Assembly: GCF_038433205.1 (NCBI RefSeq)
Contig: NZ_JBCDNA010000002.1
Span: 186,001-250,000 of the forward strand
Direction: 5' to 3'
Origin: Lutimonas vermicola
GTDB lineage: Bacteria > Bacteroidota > Bacteroidia > Flavobacteriales > Flavobacteriaceae
DNA length: 64,000 nt
This document shows positions 34,760 to 42,827 of the stretch, in pieces (the first letter of the stretch is position 1; each line of letters opens with the position of its first letter). Under the pieces are notes generated by a model. It was not told where the DNA came from. It ran no database searches and worked only from the letters and a program-made list of their open reading frames with translations. A program made the position numbers and the translations under genes.

Positions 34760-34793
34760 GTTGTGGCCTGACCGTGTATTGATCAGTCACAAC
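34760..34793. promoter_or_regulatory. Inverted repeat between the symporter and acs
   Basis: Interrupted arms GTTGTG-gc-CTGA and TCAG-t-CACAAC flank an 11-base centre, giving a 10-pair stem with one bulge-like mismatch. No T-run follows, so it is unlikely to be an intrinsic terminator. It ends 38 bases before the acs ATG and could be a binding site or an mRNA structure controlling acs. Confidence 0.4.
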
Positions 34794-34831
34794 TAATGAA
34801 TTCTGGAATCAATAAATTAATTTGATATTTT

Positions 34832-36742
34832 ATGAAATCTTTGCAAATCAACACCTTTAAAGAGTACAAAGAGAAATATGAACAAAGTGTTTCTGATCCT
34901 GAAGGATTCTGGAGCGAAGTTGCTGAGCACTTTCAATGGAAAAAGAAATGGGATAAAGTATTGGAATGGGATTTTTCCAAACCCGAAATAAAGTGGTTTA
35001 TCGGTGCAAAATTAAACATTACTGAAAACTGTCTTGACCGCCATTTGGAAACCATTGGCAATAAAACAGCGATCATCTGGGAGCCCAATGATCCCGATGA
35101 AGAATCAAGATATATCACCTATCGGCAACTTTATGTAAAGGTCTCACGATTTGCAAACGTCCTTAAAAACAACGGGATCAAGAAAGGAGATCGGGTTTGC
35201 CTGTACATGCCAATGATACCTGAGCTCGCTATCGCCATGTTGGCCTGTGCCCGAATCGGAGCCGTGCATTCCATCGTCTTCGCGGGCTTTTCTTCTTCGG
35301 CCCTGTCGAGCAGGATCAATGATTCTCAATGTAAAATGCTGATAACTGCAAATGAAGTCTACAGGGGAACCAAACCTATTAATCTTAAAAAAGTATGCGA
35401 TCAGGCACTTGAAAACACACCTTCTGTTGAGACCGTTATTGTATACCGCAGAACAGTTGAACCGACTGAAATGACACCTGGAAGGGACAAGTTCTGGTTT
35501 GACGAATTGCAAAAAGTTGACACCCCTTGTGAGGCTGAAGCGATGGATGCTGAAGATCTCCTGTTTATTTTATACACCTCCGGTTCAACCGGAAAACCAA
35601 AAGGAATGGTTCATACCACAGGAGGATATATGGTAGGATCAACCTATACTTTTGAAAATGTATTTCAATGTAAAAAAGATGATATTTACTGGTGTACTGC
35701 AGATATAGGCTGGATCACAGGGCATTCATATATTATTTATGGTCCGTTGTGTGCCGGAGCCACCACAGTTATGTTTGAAGGCGTTCCTTCTTATCCTGAT
35801 TACGGCCGGTTTTGGGAGATTGTCGACAAACTGAATGTCACACATTTTTATACAGCACCCACTGCGATAAGAGCCCTTGCAAAGCATCCTCTTTCTTTGG
35901 TTGAAAAGCATGATCTTTCTAGTTTAAAAGTACTTGGGTCTGTAGGCGAACCTATCAATGAGGAAGCCTGGCACTGGTACAATGATAACATTGGTAAATC
36001 AAATTGTCCAATTGTGGATACCTGGTGGCAAACTGAAACCGGGGCAATGATGATTTCACCTATAGCAGGGATCACCCCTACAAGACCGACCTTTGCCACA
36101 CTTCCTTTGCCGGGGGTTCAACCCGTATTGATGGATGAGCGTGGAAATGAAGTAGTTCAAAAAAGCATGGAAGCCTCAGAAGGCAGGTTGGCCATGAAAG
36201 CACCTTGGCCGTCGATCGCCAGAACCATATACGGCGATCATCAAAGATATAAAGACACTTATTTTTCTGCATATAAGAACATGTATTTCACAGGTGACGG
36301 AGCTTATCGGGATGCCAGCGGGAATTATAGAATTACAGGAAGGGTTGACGATGTTGTGATCGTCTCCGGGCATAATTTAGGGACAGCTCCGATTGAAAAT
36401 GCCATTGACGAGCATGCTGATATCGTTGAGTGTGCTGTGGTTGGGTTTCCACACGATGTTAAAGGAAATGCCCTTTATGCCTTTGTTACAAAATACGATG
36501 ATTGCAAAACTTCTGATGAAGACCTGAAAATTGAAATTAACAAATTAATTGCCAGCACTATTGGCGCCATTGCCAAACTGGACAAAGTCCAATTCGTGTC
36601 AGGGCTGCCAAAAACAAGATCTGGAAAAATCATGCGCAGGATCCTAAGGAAAATTGCCTCAAATGAAGCTGATAACCTGGGGGATATTTCGACACTTTTG
36701 AACCCGGATATAGTTGAAGAAATTAAAGCTGGAGCACTTTGA
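34832..36742 (+). CDS. acs: Acetyl-CoA synthetase (AMP-forming)
   Basis: A 636-residue adenylating enzyme converting acetate, ATP and CoA to acetyl-CoA. Motifs: P-loop-like YTSGSTGKPKGMVHTTGGYM (about 247-266), IVDTWWQTETGAM (about 390), YFTGDGAYRD, and C-terminal TRSGKIMRR with the regulatory acetylation lysine Lys599. Together with the upstream symporter and DUF4212 it forms an acetate uptake and activation locus. An ADP-forming synthetase occurs at 23.6 kb, so the cell would have both directions of acyl-CoA energetics. A weak hairpin follows the stop. Confidence 0.96.
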   Translation: MKSLQINTFKEYKEKYEQSVSDPEGFWSEVAEHFQWKKKWDKVLEWDFSKPEIKWFIGAKLNITENCLDRHLETIGNKTAIIWEPNDPDEESRYITYRQLYVKVSRFANVLKNNGIKKGDRVCLYMPMIPELAIAMLACARIGAVHSIVFAGFSSSALSSRINDSQCKMLITANEVYRGTKPINLKKVCDQALENTPSVETVIVYRRTVEPTEMTPGRDKFWFDELQKVDTPCEAEAMDAEDLLFILYTSGSTGKPKGMVHTTGGYMVGSTYTFENVFQCKKDDIYWCTADIGWITGHSYIIYGPLCAGATTVMFEGVPSYPDYGRFWEIVDKLNVTHFYTAPTAIRALAKHPLSLVEKHDLSSLKVLGSVGEPINEEAWHWYNDNIGKSNCPIVDTWWQTETGAMMISPIAGITPTRPTFATLPLPGVQPVLMDERGNEVVQKSMEASEGRLAMKAPWPSIARTIYGDHQRYKDTYFSAYKNMYFTGDGAYRDASGNYRITGRVDDVVIVSGHNLGTAPIENAIDEHADIVECAVVGFPHDVKGNALYAFVTKYDDCKTSDEDLKIEINKLIASTIGAIAKLDKVQFVSGLPKTRSGKIMRRILRKIASNEADNLGDISTLLNPDIVEEIKAGAL

Positions 36743-36769
36743 TTGTTATACATGGATATAATATGATAT

Positions 36770-36786
36770 TCATTTTATGAAAATGA
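36770..36786 (+). terminator. Weak hairpin after acs
   Basis: TCATTTT-ATG-AAAATGA forms a 7-pair AT-rich stem 28 bases after the acs stop. There is no strong T-run, so termination is uncertain. Confidence 0.25.
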
Positions 36787-36941
36787 TTCATTGCGCTTTT
36801 TGGAATTGACTGATAAAAGGTTTAATGGCCTATTTACCGAACAAAAATGTTTCTTGGATTAAATCGAAATAGAATCATTTAGATAATCGTCAATTTCAAT
36901 TATCTTTACAATATCAGAATGTATGGTATAAAAGCGAATTC

Positions 36942-37346
36942 ATGATTTCAAAAAAAACGAAATACGGTCTAAAAGCCTTAACTTATATTGCTCGCAATGA
37001 CAAGCAGATGGTTCCTATAGCACTAATTGCAGAAAGTGAAAACATTCCTCATAAATTTTTGGAAAGTATTTTGTTATTGTTAAGGAAGTCCGGATTTTTG
37101 GGCTCCAAGAAAGGAAAAGGCGGTGGCTATTACCTTCTTAAAGAAGCTTCGGATATTTATATGACTGATGTTATGCGAATACTCGAAGGGCCAATCGCCC
37201 CGGTGGCTTGCGTGAGTTTGAACTATTATGAAAAGTGCGATGATTGTGAAGATGAAACCACTTGCAGTCTGAATAAATTAATGATACAGGTTCGTGATGC
37301 CAACCTTCATGTTTTCAGAAATACTACACTTGAAGACCTAAAATAA
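36942..37346 (+). CDS. Rrf2-family transcriptional regulator
   Basis: A 134-residue winged-helix DNA-binding protein: ISKKTKYGLKALTYIA, VPIALIAESENIPHKFLESILLLLRKSGFLGSKKGKGGGYYL is the helix-turn-helix and wing. The regulatory region carries Cys90, Cys99, Cys102 and Cys108 (CVSLNYYEKCDDCEDETTC), as in Fe-S or cysteine-sensing Rrf2 members such as IscR and CymR. It lies 101 bases upstream of the sulfur-assimilation genes, which makes it a candidate regulator of that operon. Direct sensing chemistry cannot be decided from sequence. Confidence 0.9.
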   Translation: MISKKTKYGLKALTYIARNDKQMVPIALIAESENIPHKFLESILLLLRKSGFLGSKKGKGGGYYLLKEASDIYMTDVMRILEGPIAPVACVSLNYYEKCDDCEDETTCSLNKLMIQVRDANLHVFRNTTLEDLK

Positions 37347-37390
37347 TCCAATTTTAACATATCAAAACTTGGCTGGTTCAATTATTTTTT

Positions 37391-37398
37391 TACATTTG
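37391..37398 (+). promoter_or_regulatory. Predicted -7 box for the sulfur operon
   Basis: TACATTTG, an exact TAnnTTTG match, 49 bases before the ATG of the DUF2061 gene. The adjacent candidate operator begins 8 bases downstream, so a bound repressor would block initiation. Confidence 0.5.
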
Positions 37399-37406
37399 CA
37401 TTATTA

Positions 37407-37425
37407 TCCTAGTTATCCGATAGGA
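37407..37425. promoter_or_regulatory. Candidate Rrf2 operator
   Basis: TCCTA, nine bases (gttatccga), TAGGA, with flanking similarity over 37403-37430. It sits just after the -7 box and 22 bases before the operon's first ATG, next to the Rrf2 gene. Position and symmetry favour a repressor site. Confidence 0.45.
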
Positions 37426-37447
37426 ATTATATTTATAATACAAAGTT

Positions 37448-37681
37448 ATGCTGGTCGATAAATTCTGCGCATCAAAAATCCAAAATAGCGATTCTCACAG
37501 TAAAAGCATGGTCAAAGCAATCAGCTGGAGAATTATAGGAACAATAGATACAATTCTTATCTCCTGGCTTTTAAGCGGAACACTGACTTTGGCCCTTTCA
37601 ATAGGATCAATAGAAGTGTTTTCAAAATTTTTTCTCTATTACGGACACGAGAGGGTCTGGAATCTAATAAAATGGAAATAA
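37448..37681 (+). CDS. DUF2061 small membrane protein
   Basis: A 77-residue protein with two hydrophobic stretches (ISWRIIGTIDTILISWLLSG, TLTLALSIGSIEVFSKFFLYYGHER). DUF2061 proteins are known from sulfate-assimilation gene clusters; function unknown, perhaps membrane anchoring. It ends one base before cysH. First gene of the operon. Confidence 0.88.
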   Translation: MLVDKFCASKIQNSDSHSKSMVKAISWRIIGTIDTILISWLLSGTLTLALSIGSIEVFSKFFLYYGHERVWNLIKWK

Positions 37682-37682
37682 C

Positions 37683-38321
37683 ATGAAAATCAACAGTTTA
37701 AACATAAATATCGATCAGGCCAATGTTTTTTTAAGAGACAAAGATCCGGTGGAAATCATTGAATGGGCTTTGTCAAAAGCAAAAACCCCGATACTTACAA
37801 CCAATTTTGGCCCCTACTCAGCCAGTTTGGTTCATGCAGTGACAAGATTGAGAAATGACATCAAACTGATCTGGTGCGATACCGGTTACAATACAACGCA
37901 TACCTACAGATTCGCTCATGAACTTATACAGAGATTGTCTTTGAACATGCACATCTATACACCAAATTCAACCGCAGGTTTTAGAGATGTCACAATGGGA
38001 ATTCCTCAGGTCGATACTTTAGAACACAAACTCTTTACCGACGAAGTAAAACTGGAGCCCTTCAGGAGAGCACTCAAGGAGCATCAACCGGACCTGTGGT
38101 TTACAAACCTGCGAGCTGATCAAAGTGAATTTAGAAGAAACCTCGATATACTCCATGTAGACAAAACAGGAATTCTCAAAGTAAGTCCATTTTTCTATTA
38201 TTCCGAATTTGACATGGAACTATATCTTCAAAGGTTTGCGCTTCCAAATGAAAAAAAATATTTCGATCCTACCAAAGTACTGACCAAACGAGAATGTGGA
38301 TTACACCTAACATCTAAATAA
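37683..38321 (+). CDS. cysH: PAPS-type phosphosulfate reductase
   Basis: A 212-residue protein of the CysH family: TTNFGPYSASLVH and IKLIWCDTGYNT bind the nucleotide, and the catalytic cysteine is in KRECGLH (Cys205). Only two Cys residues occur in the whole protein, so the Cys pairs that hold the [4Fe-4S] cluster in APS reductases are absent; this favours the PAPS-using class, reducing PAPS to sulfite with thioredoxin. No ATP sulfurylase (cysDN) or APS kinase (cysC) gene is in the window. Confidence 0.9.
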   Translation: MKINSLNINIDQANVFLRDKDPVEIIEWALSKAKTPILTTNFGPYSASLVHAVTRLRNDIKLIWCDTGYNTTHTYRFAHELIQRLSLNMHIYTPNSTAGFRDVTMGIPQVDTLEHKLFTDEVKLEPFRRALKEHQPDLWFTNLRADQSEFRRNLDILHVDKTGILKVSPFFYYSEFDMELYLQRFALPNEKKYFDPTKVLTKRECGLHLTSK

Positions 38322-38332
38322 ACAATAAACTA

Positions 38333-40441
38333 ATGTTAAGCTTCAGAACTGAAATAGAAAACCCCCTGGTTCAAAAAGATATTCTAGAATTAGACAAAAA
38401 GATCCAATTGTATCAGAATGGTAAAATTGACGAAGATGGATTTAGGTCTCTCCGACTTGCCCGCGGTATATACGGACAAAGACAGGAAGGTGTTCAAATG
38501 ATCAGGATCAAACTGCCTTTTGGAAAGCTTAGTTCGGCACAGCTTCACCGAATCGCCGATGTTTCGGATGAATATTCCACGGGCAGACTTCATATAACAA
38601 CAAGACAGGATATCCAGATTCACTACGTAAGCCTGGATCGTACCCCGGAACTTTGGGCTGAACTTGAGAAAAACGATATTACCTTAAGAGAGGCATGTGG
38701 CAATGCAGTTCGAAATGTTACAGCTTCAGAAACTGCCGGTATAGACCCAAATGAACCATTTGATGTGAGCCCATACGCAGATGCCGTTTTTAAATTCTTT
38801 TTAAGAAATCCCGTTTGTCAGGAACTGGGCAGGAAATTTAAAATTTCATTTTCATCAAGTGATGAGGATAGTGCATTAAGTTTTATTCATGATCTTGGCT
38901 TTATTGCAAAAAAAAAGGAAAATAACGGAAAAGAGGTCAGGGGTTTTAAAGTCATGATTGCAGGAGGCCTTGGAGCACAACCCAGACAGGCAGATGTGGT
39001 TTTTGACTTCCTCGAAACCGATAAAATCATTCCATTTATCGAAAGCACCCTGAGGCTTTTCGACAGATATGGAGAAAGAAACAGAAGGGCCAAAGCACGC
39101 TTAAAACATTTGATTTTAAAAATGGGCCTGAACAAGTTCCTGCAATACATTAAAGAAGAGCAGGCTGCTTTGTCTCATGAAAGCGTACATATCGATACAA
39201 CAATGGCAGCATCTGAAATTCCTGAAGAAGACATGTTGATACCGGAAGTTGAGATCACCGATACATCAGCCTATCAAAACTGGAAACAAAGTAATGTCTT
39301 TGCACAAAAACAAACCGGCTTGTTTGCGATCGGGATAAAGGTGAGACTGGGTGACTTTTATACAGACAAGGCCAGGCTACTGGCCGACCTTATTAAACAA
39401 TACGGACAGGACGAATTAAGACTTACCATTAAGCAGGGTATCCTGATAAGAGGTATCAGGGAAGCTTTATTGCCTTTTTTTTATGTCAGGCTAAGAGAAC
39501 TTGGTTTTGCCGATATAGGCTATAACAGCAGCCTGGATGTGACTTCCTGTCCGGGAACAGATACCTGTAATCTTGGTATAGCCAGCAGTACAGGACTTGC
39601 AAATGAACTGGAAAAAACATTACAAGAAGAATTTCCTGAATATGTGAATAATAAGGACATCTCCATAAAAATCAGTGGTTGTATGAATGCTTGCGGGCAG
39701 CACAGCATTGCACAAATTGGTTTCTATGGTATGTCAATCAAAAAAGGAGCTATCGTTATTCCTGCATTTCAGGTATTGCTGGGAGGAGGCGCCTTAGGTG
39801 ATGGAAACGGTAGGTTCGCAGATAAAATTATTAAGATCCCCAGTAAAAAAGGGCCTGAAGCACTAAAACTACTGCTAAATGATTTTGAAACCAACAAAAG
39901 CGATGACATCAGCTTTAATGCCTATTACCTCAACAGGGGTAAGGCTCATTTTTACCAATTACTCAAGCCATTAGCAGATATCTCTGAAGTAGATAAAGAC
40001 CTCTTCATCGACTGGGGACATAGCGAAGAATATATCAAAGCAATTGGGGTTGGAGAATGTGCGGGAGTCGTCATAGACCTCGTAAGTACACTTTTGTTCG
40101 AAACGGAAGAAAAACTGGAAAATGCCAGGCTTAATCTGGAAGATGGAAAATGGTCAGACAGCATTTATCACAGTTATTCCTCAATGATAAATACAGCTAA
40201 AGCAGTTTTGATTGGAGAAAATATCAAAACCAATACACAGGCAGGTATTGTGAAGGATTTTGATCAGTATTTTGTTCAAAATGGTTTGATAAAGTTAGAA
40301 GGTAGCCTGGGTGATTTGATTTATCAGATTAAATCCAACAAAGCAGATGCAGCATTTTCGAGGCAATATTTTGCAGCAGCTCAAAATTTCTATAGTCTAG
40401 TCGATAATTTAAGAACCAAGGCCCTGAATGATGAATTCTAA
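38333..40441 (+). CDS. Assimilatory sulfite/nitrite reductase with an extra C-terminal helical domain
   Basis: A 702-residue siroheme protein. Two duplicated ferredoxin-like halves precede the siroheme-[4Fe-4S] motif: Cys406, Cys412 (TSCPGTDTCNL) and Cys450, Cys454 (GCMNACGQH). It should reduce sulfite to sulfide; its location with cysH supports sulfite over nitrite. From about residue 570 a Glu/Lys-rich helical domain follows that resembles a HEPN-like domain (GVVIDLVSTLLFETEEKLENARLNLEDGKWSDSIYHSYSSM), beyond the ordinary reductase core. No flavoprotein (CysJ) or ferredoxin partner is adjacent, so the electron donor is not shown. The cobA start overlaps its 3' end. Confidence 0.88.
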   Translation: MLSFRTEIENPLVQKDILELDKKIQLYQNGKIDEDGFRSLRLARGIYGQRQEGVQMIRIKLPFGKLSSAQLHRIADVSDEYSTGRLHITTRQDIQIHYVSLDRTPELWAELEKNDITLREACGNAVRNVTASETAGIDPNEPFDVSPYADAVFKFFLRNPVCQELGRKFKISFSSSDEDSALSFIHDLGFIAKKKENNGKEVRGFKVMIAGGLGAQPRQADVVFDFLETDKIIPFIESTLRLFDRYGERNRRAKARLKHLILKMGLNKFLQYIKEEQAALSHESVHIDTTMAASEIPEEDMLIPEVEITDTSAYQNWKQSNVFAQKQTGLFAIGIKVRLGDFYTDKARLLADLIKQYGQDELRLTIKQGILIRGIREALLPFFYVRLRELGFADIGYNSSLDVTSCPGTDTCNLGIASSTGLANELEKTLQEEFPEYVNNKDISIKISGCMNACGQHSIAQIGFYGMSIKKGAIVIPAFQVLLGGGALGDGNGRFADKIIKIPSKKGPEALKLLLNDFETNKSDDISFNAYYLNRGKAHFYQLLKPLADISEVDKDLFIDWGHSEEYIKAIGVGECAGVVIDLVSTLLFETEEKLENARLNLEDGKWSDSIYHSYSSMINTAKAVLIGENIKTNTQAGIVKDFDQYFVQNGLIKLEGSLGDLIYQIKSNKADAAFSRQYFAAAQNFYSLVDNLRTKALNDEF

Positions 40442-41195
40442 AGCAAGACTTACATTAGTCGGAGCGGGTCCGGGAGACCCCGACTTAATAACGGTTAAAG
40501 GTTTAAATGTATTGAGAACAGCCGATGTTATCCTGTATGACGCACTCATTAACCCTGCGCTTTTGGACCATGCTCCAAAAGCAAAAAAAATATTTGTTGG
40601 CAAGAGAAAAGGTTTGCATCGTTATTCTCAGGATGAGATTAACAGTTTGATTGTTGAACAGGCTTTTCAACACGGTCATGTCATCCGTTTAAAAGGAGGT
40701 GATCCTTTTGTATTTGGAAGAGGTTCAGAAGAAATAGATCATGCCGAAAACTTTGGTTTACACACTGATATAATACCTGGAATTTCTTCCAGTATTGCTG
40801 TTCCCTCGAGTATTGGTATTCCACTTACCAAAAGAGGTGTGTCAGAAAGTTTTTGGGTGATCACGGGCTGCAATTCAGACAGACAATTAAGTTTGGATGT
40901 TTCGTTGGCAGCCCAATCTTCTGCAACTGTAGTGATTTTAATGGGCATGCATAAACTTGCCCAGATCACGGCTGTTTTTAAAGGGCTTGGCAAAGGCGAA
41001 ACTCCTGTAGCTGTCATACAAAACGGAACAATGAGACATCAAAAAAACGGCGTTGGAACAATTAATGATATAGAAGAAACTGTCAAAGAAAACAACCTCT
41101 CCTCACCCGCTATCATTATCATTGGAGATGTCGTCTCAGCGGCGGGCAATAGCGAGGAATTAAGCAGGGCTCTTGAGTTACATCTGGCCTCCTGA
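40428..41195 (+). CDS. cobA: Uroporphyrinogen-III C-methyltransferase (SUMT)
   Basis: A 255-residue SAM-dependent enzyme that methylates uroporphyrinogen III to precorrin-2. Motifs GAGPGDPDLITVKG (12-25) and RLKGGDPFVFGRGSEE (91-106) are the SAM-binding core; ILMGMHKLAQI and the C-terminus fit the family. It overlaps the sulfite reductase gene by 14 bases and would supply the first step of siroheme for it; the Met8-like gene is elsewhere in the window at 19.2 kb. The start is either of two consecutive ATGs (40428 or 40431). Confidence 0.93.
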   Translation: MMNSKARLTLVGAGPGDPDLITVKGLNVLRTADVILYDALINPALLDHAPKAKKIFVGKRKGLHRYSQDEINSLIVEQAFQHGHVIRLKGGDPFVFGRGSEEIDHAENFGLHTDIIPGISSSIAVPSSIGIPLTKRGVSESFWVITGCNSDRQLSLDVSLAAQSSATVVILMGMHKLAQITAVFKGLGKGETPVAVIQNGTMRHQKNGVGTINDIEETVKENNLSSPAIIIIGDVVSAAGNSEELSRALELHLAS

Positions 41196-41211
41196 TCTAA
41201 AAGCCTGTCAT

Positions 41212-41591
41212 TTAAAAATGAAACTCAATACCCAGAACAGGGCCCGCCAATTAAATCTCCAAATTCAGATATTTTAATTCAAAATCCTGCTCGTAATTAA
41301 ACTTTAGAAAATTCCAGCCAAGCCCCCATTGTGAGCAACTTATTAAAGCGATAAGTACCATTGATACTCGCAATCCACGACCAATGATTATTGATGCTTA
41401 GTCCCCCGACATCCAATTGGGATGAAAAAAACCATCGTTTGTATTGTATAGGGATTTCCAGCCCGATGACAGGTTCTATGATCTATTTCCTTTAAAAAAT
41501 CTAATCGGTAATTTTTATTGCTGTTGGAATCCTGAGCACATAAATCAGTGCTTGAAAGACTTATTAAACATAAAAAAACCAGAAATATCTT
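41212..41591 (-). pseudogene. Outer-membrane beta-barrel protein pseudogene
   Basis: The minus strand of this otherwise empty gap reads as pieces of one exported barrel protein. A signal peptide (KIFLVFLCLISLSSTDLCAQ) lacks a start codon, the preceding codon being TGA. It continues as DSNSNKNYRLDFLKEID, then another frame gives IIEPVIGLEIPIQYKRWFFS and LSINNHWSWIASINGTYRFN. A one-base shift near 41299 moves to NYEQDFELKYLNLEI, then TAA (41251-41253), then LAGPVLGIEFHF and the true stop (41212-41214), ending in the Phe typical of outer-membrane barrels. A deletion in the middle is likely. Confidence 0.6.
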
Positions 41592-41604
41592 TCAAAGAAA
41601 CCCA

Positions 41605-42693
41605 TTACTCAAAATAACTAAACCCTTTCTTTGGATCAATCTCCAGCAAGGTTTCATAGATCAGCCTGATGACGTTTTCCACATCATCCCGATGGACCAT
41701 TTCAACAGTGGTATGCATATACCTGAGCGCCAAGGAAATCAACGCCGAAGGGACACCTCCATTTGAATAGGCAAAAGCGTCTGTGTCTGTTCCGGTTGCC
41801 CTGGATGCAGCTAATCTCTGGAATGGTATTTTATGTTTTTCTGCAGTATTAATGACCAATTCCCGCACATTGTTTTGAACGGCCGGAGCATAGGATATAA
41901 CGGGGCCATCGCCTGACTTGGTTTCTCCTTCTTTCTTTTTGTCGATCATCGGGGTGGTTGTGTCATGGCAGACATCGGTAATGATGGCCATGCTTGGCTG
42001 AATGGTATGCGTAATCATTTCGGCTCCTCTTAAACCAATCTCTTCCTGAACAGAGTTTGTGATATACAACCCGAATGGCAATTCCTTCTTGTTTTCCTTT
42101 AACAATCTTGCTACTTCCGCAATCATAAAACCTCCCATGCGGTTATCTAAGGCACGGCATACAAAATTATTTTTATTGAGAATCATAAATTGATCAGGAT
42201 ACGTGATCACGCAGCCCACATGTACACCCAATGCCGTTACCTCATCCTTTGTTTTACAGCCTACATCAATAAAGATATTATCCAATTTTGGCGTCTCTTC
42301 CTTACCCTTGTCTCTTGTATGTATTGCCGGCCATCCAAAAATACCTTTTACAATACCTTTCTTTGTATGAATATTCACGCGCTTTGAAGGTGCAATCTGA
42401 TGGTCACTGCCCCCATTCCTGATTACATAGATCAGCCCTTCATCAGTAATGTAATTCACATACCAGGAAATTTCATCGGCATGACCCTCAATCACAACCT
42501 TAAACTCCGCTTTAGGATTGATGACGCCTACAGCCGTACCGTAATTATCAGTGATAAACTCATCCACATAAGGTTTTAAATAATCCATCCAAATCTTTTG
42601 CCCCTCAGATTCATATCCTGTAGGAGATGGATTGTTTAAATATTTTTCCAGAAATGATATCGATTTTTTATTGAGAATTTTCTTTTTTGACAT
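41605..42693 (-). CDS. M42 family metallopeptidase
   Basis: A 362-residue zinc or cobalt aminopeptidase of the M42/FrvX family. Metal ligands and catalytic residues are visible as His71 in IEGHADE, the bridging Asp in RALDNRMGG, Glu-Glu in SVQEEIGLRGA, Asp in ITDVCHDT and His in RYMHTTVEM. It degrades peptides in the cytoplasm. Upstream, DUF4294 is divergent. The order with DUF4294 recalls other flavobacterial genomes. Confidence 0.92.
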   Translation of the reverse strand: MSKKKILNKKSISFLEKYLNNPSPTGYESEGQKIWMDYLKPYVDEFITDNYGTAVGVINPKAEFKVVIEGHADEISWYVNYITDEGLIYVIRNGGSDHQIAPSKRVNIHTKKGIVKGIFGWPAIHTRDKGKEETPKLDNIFIDVGCKTKDEVTALGVHVGCVITYPDQFMILNKNNFVCRALDNRMGGFMIAEVARLLKENKKELPFGLYITNSVQEEIGLRGAEMITHTIQPSMAIITDVCHDTTTPMIDKKKEGETKSGDGPVISYAPAVQNNVRELVINTAEKHKIPFQRLAASRATGTDTDAFAYSNGGVPSALISLALRYMHTTVEMVHRDDVENVIRLIYETLLEIDPKKGFSYFE

Positions 42694-42760
42694 GTTCTTA
42701 AGTTTTCTACGAAATTAAGAAATATCACATAATATTAACAGAAAACATCTTACATATTCC

Positions 42761-42768
42761 TAAATTTG
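42761..42768 (+). promoter_or_regulatory. Predicted -7 box for the DUF4294 gene
   Basis: TAAATTTG, an exact TAnnTTTG match, 59 bases before the ATG at 42828. Confidence 0.4.
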
Positions 42769-42827
42769 CAATGTCAATATAAGTCTCAAATATTTGATTA
42801 CTTCTTTAATGAATTGAGAACCATACT

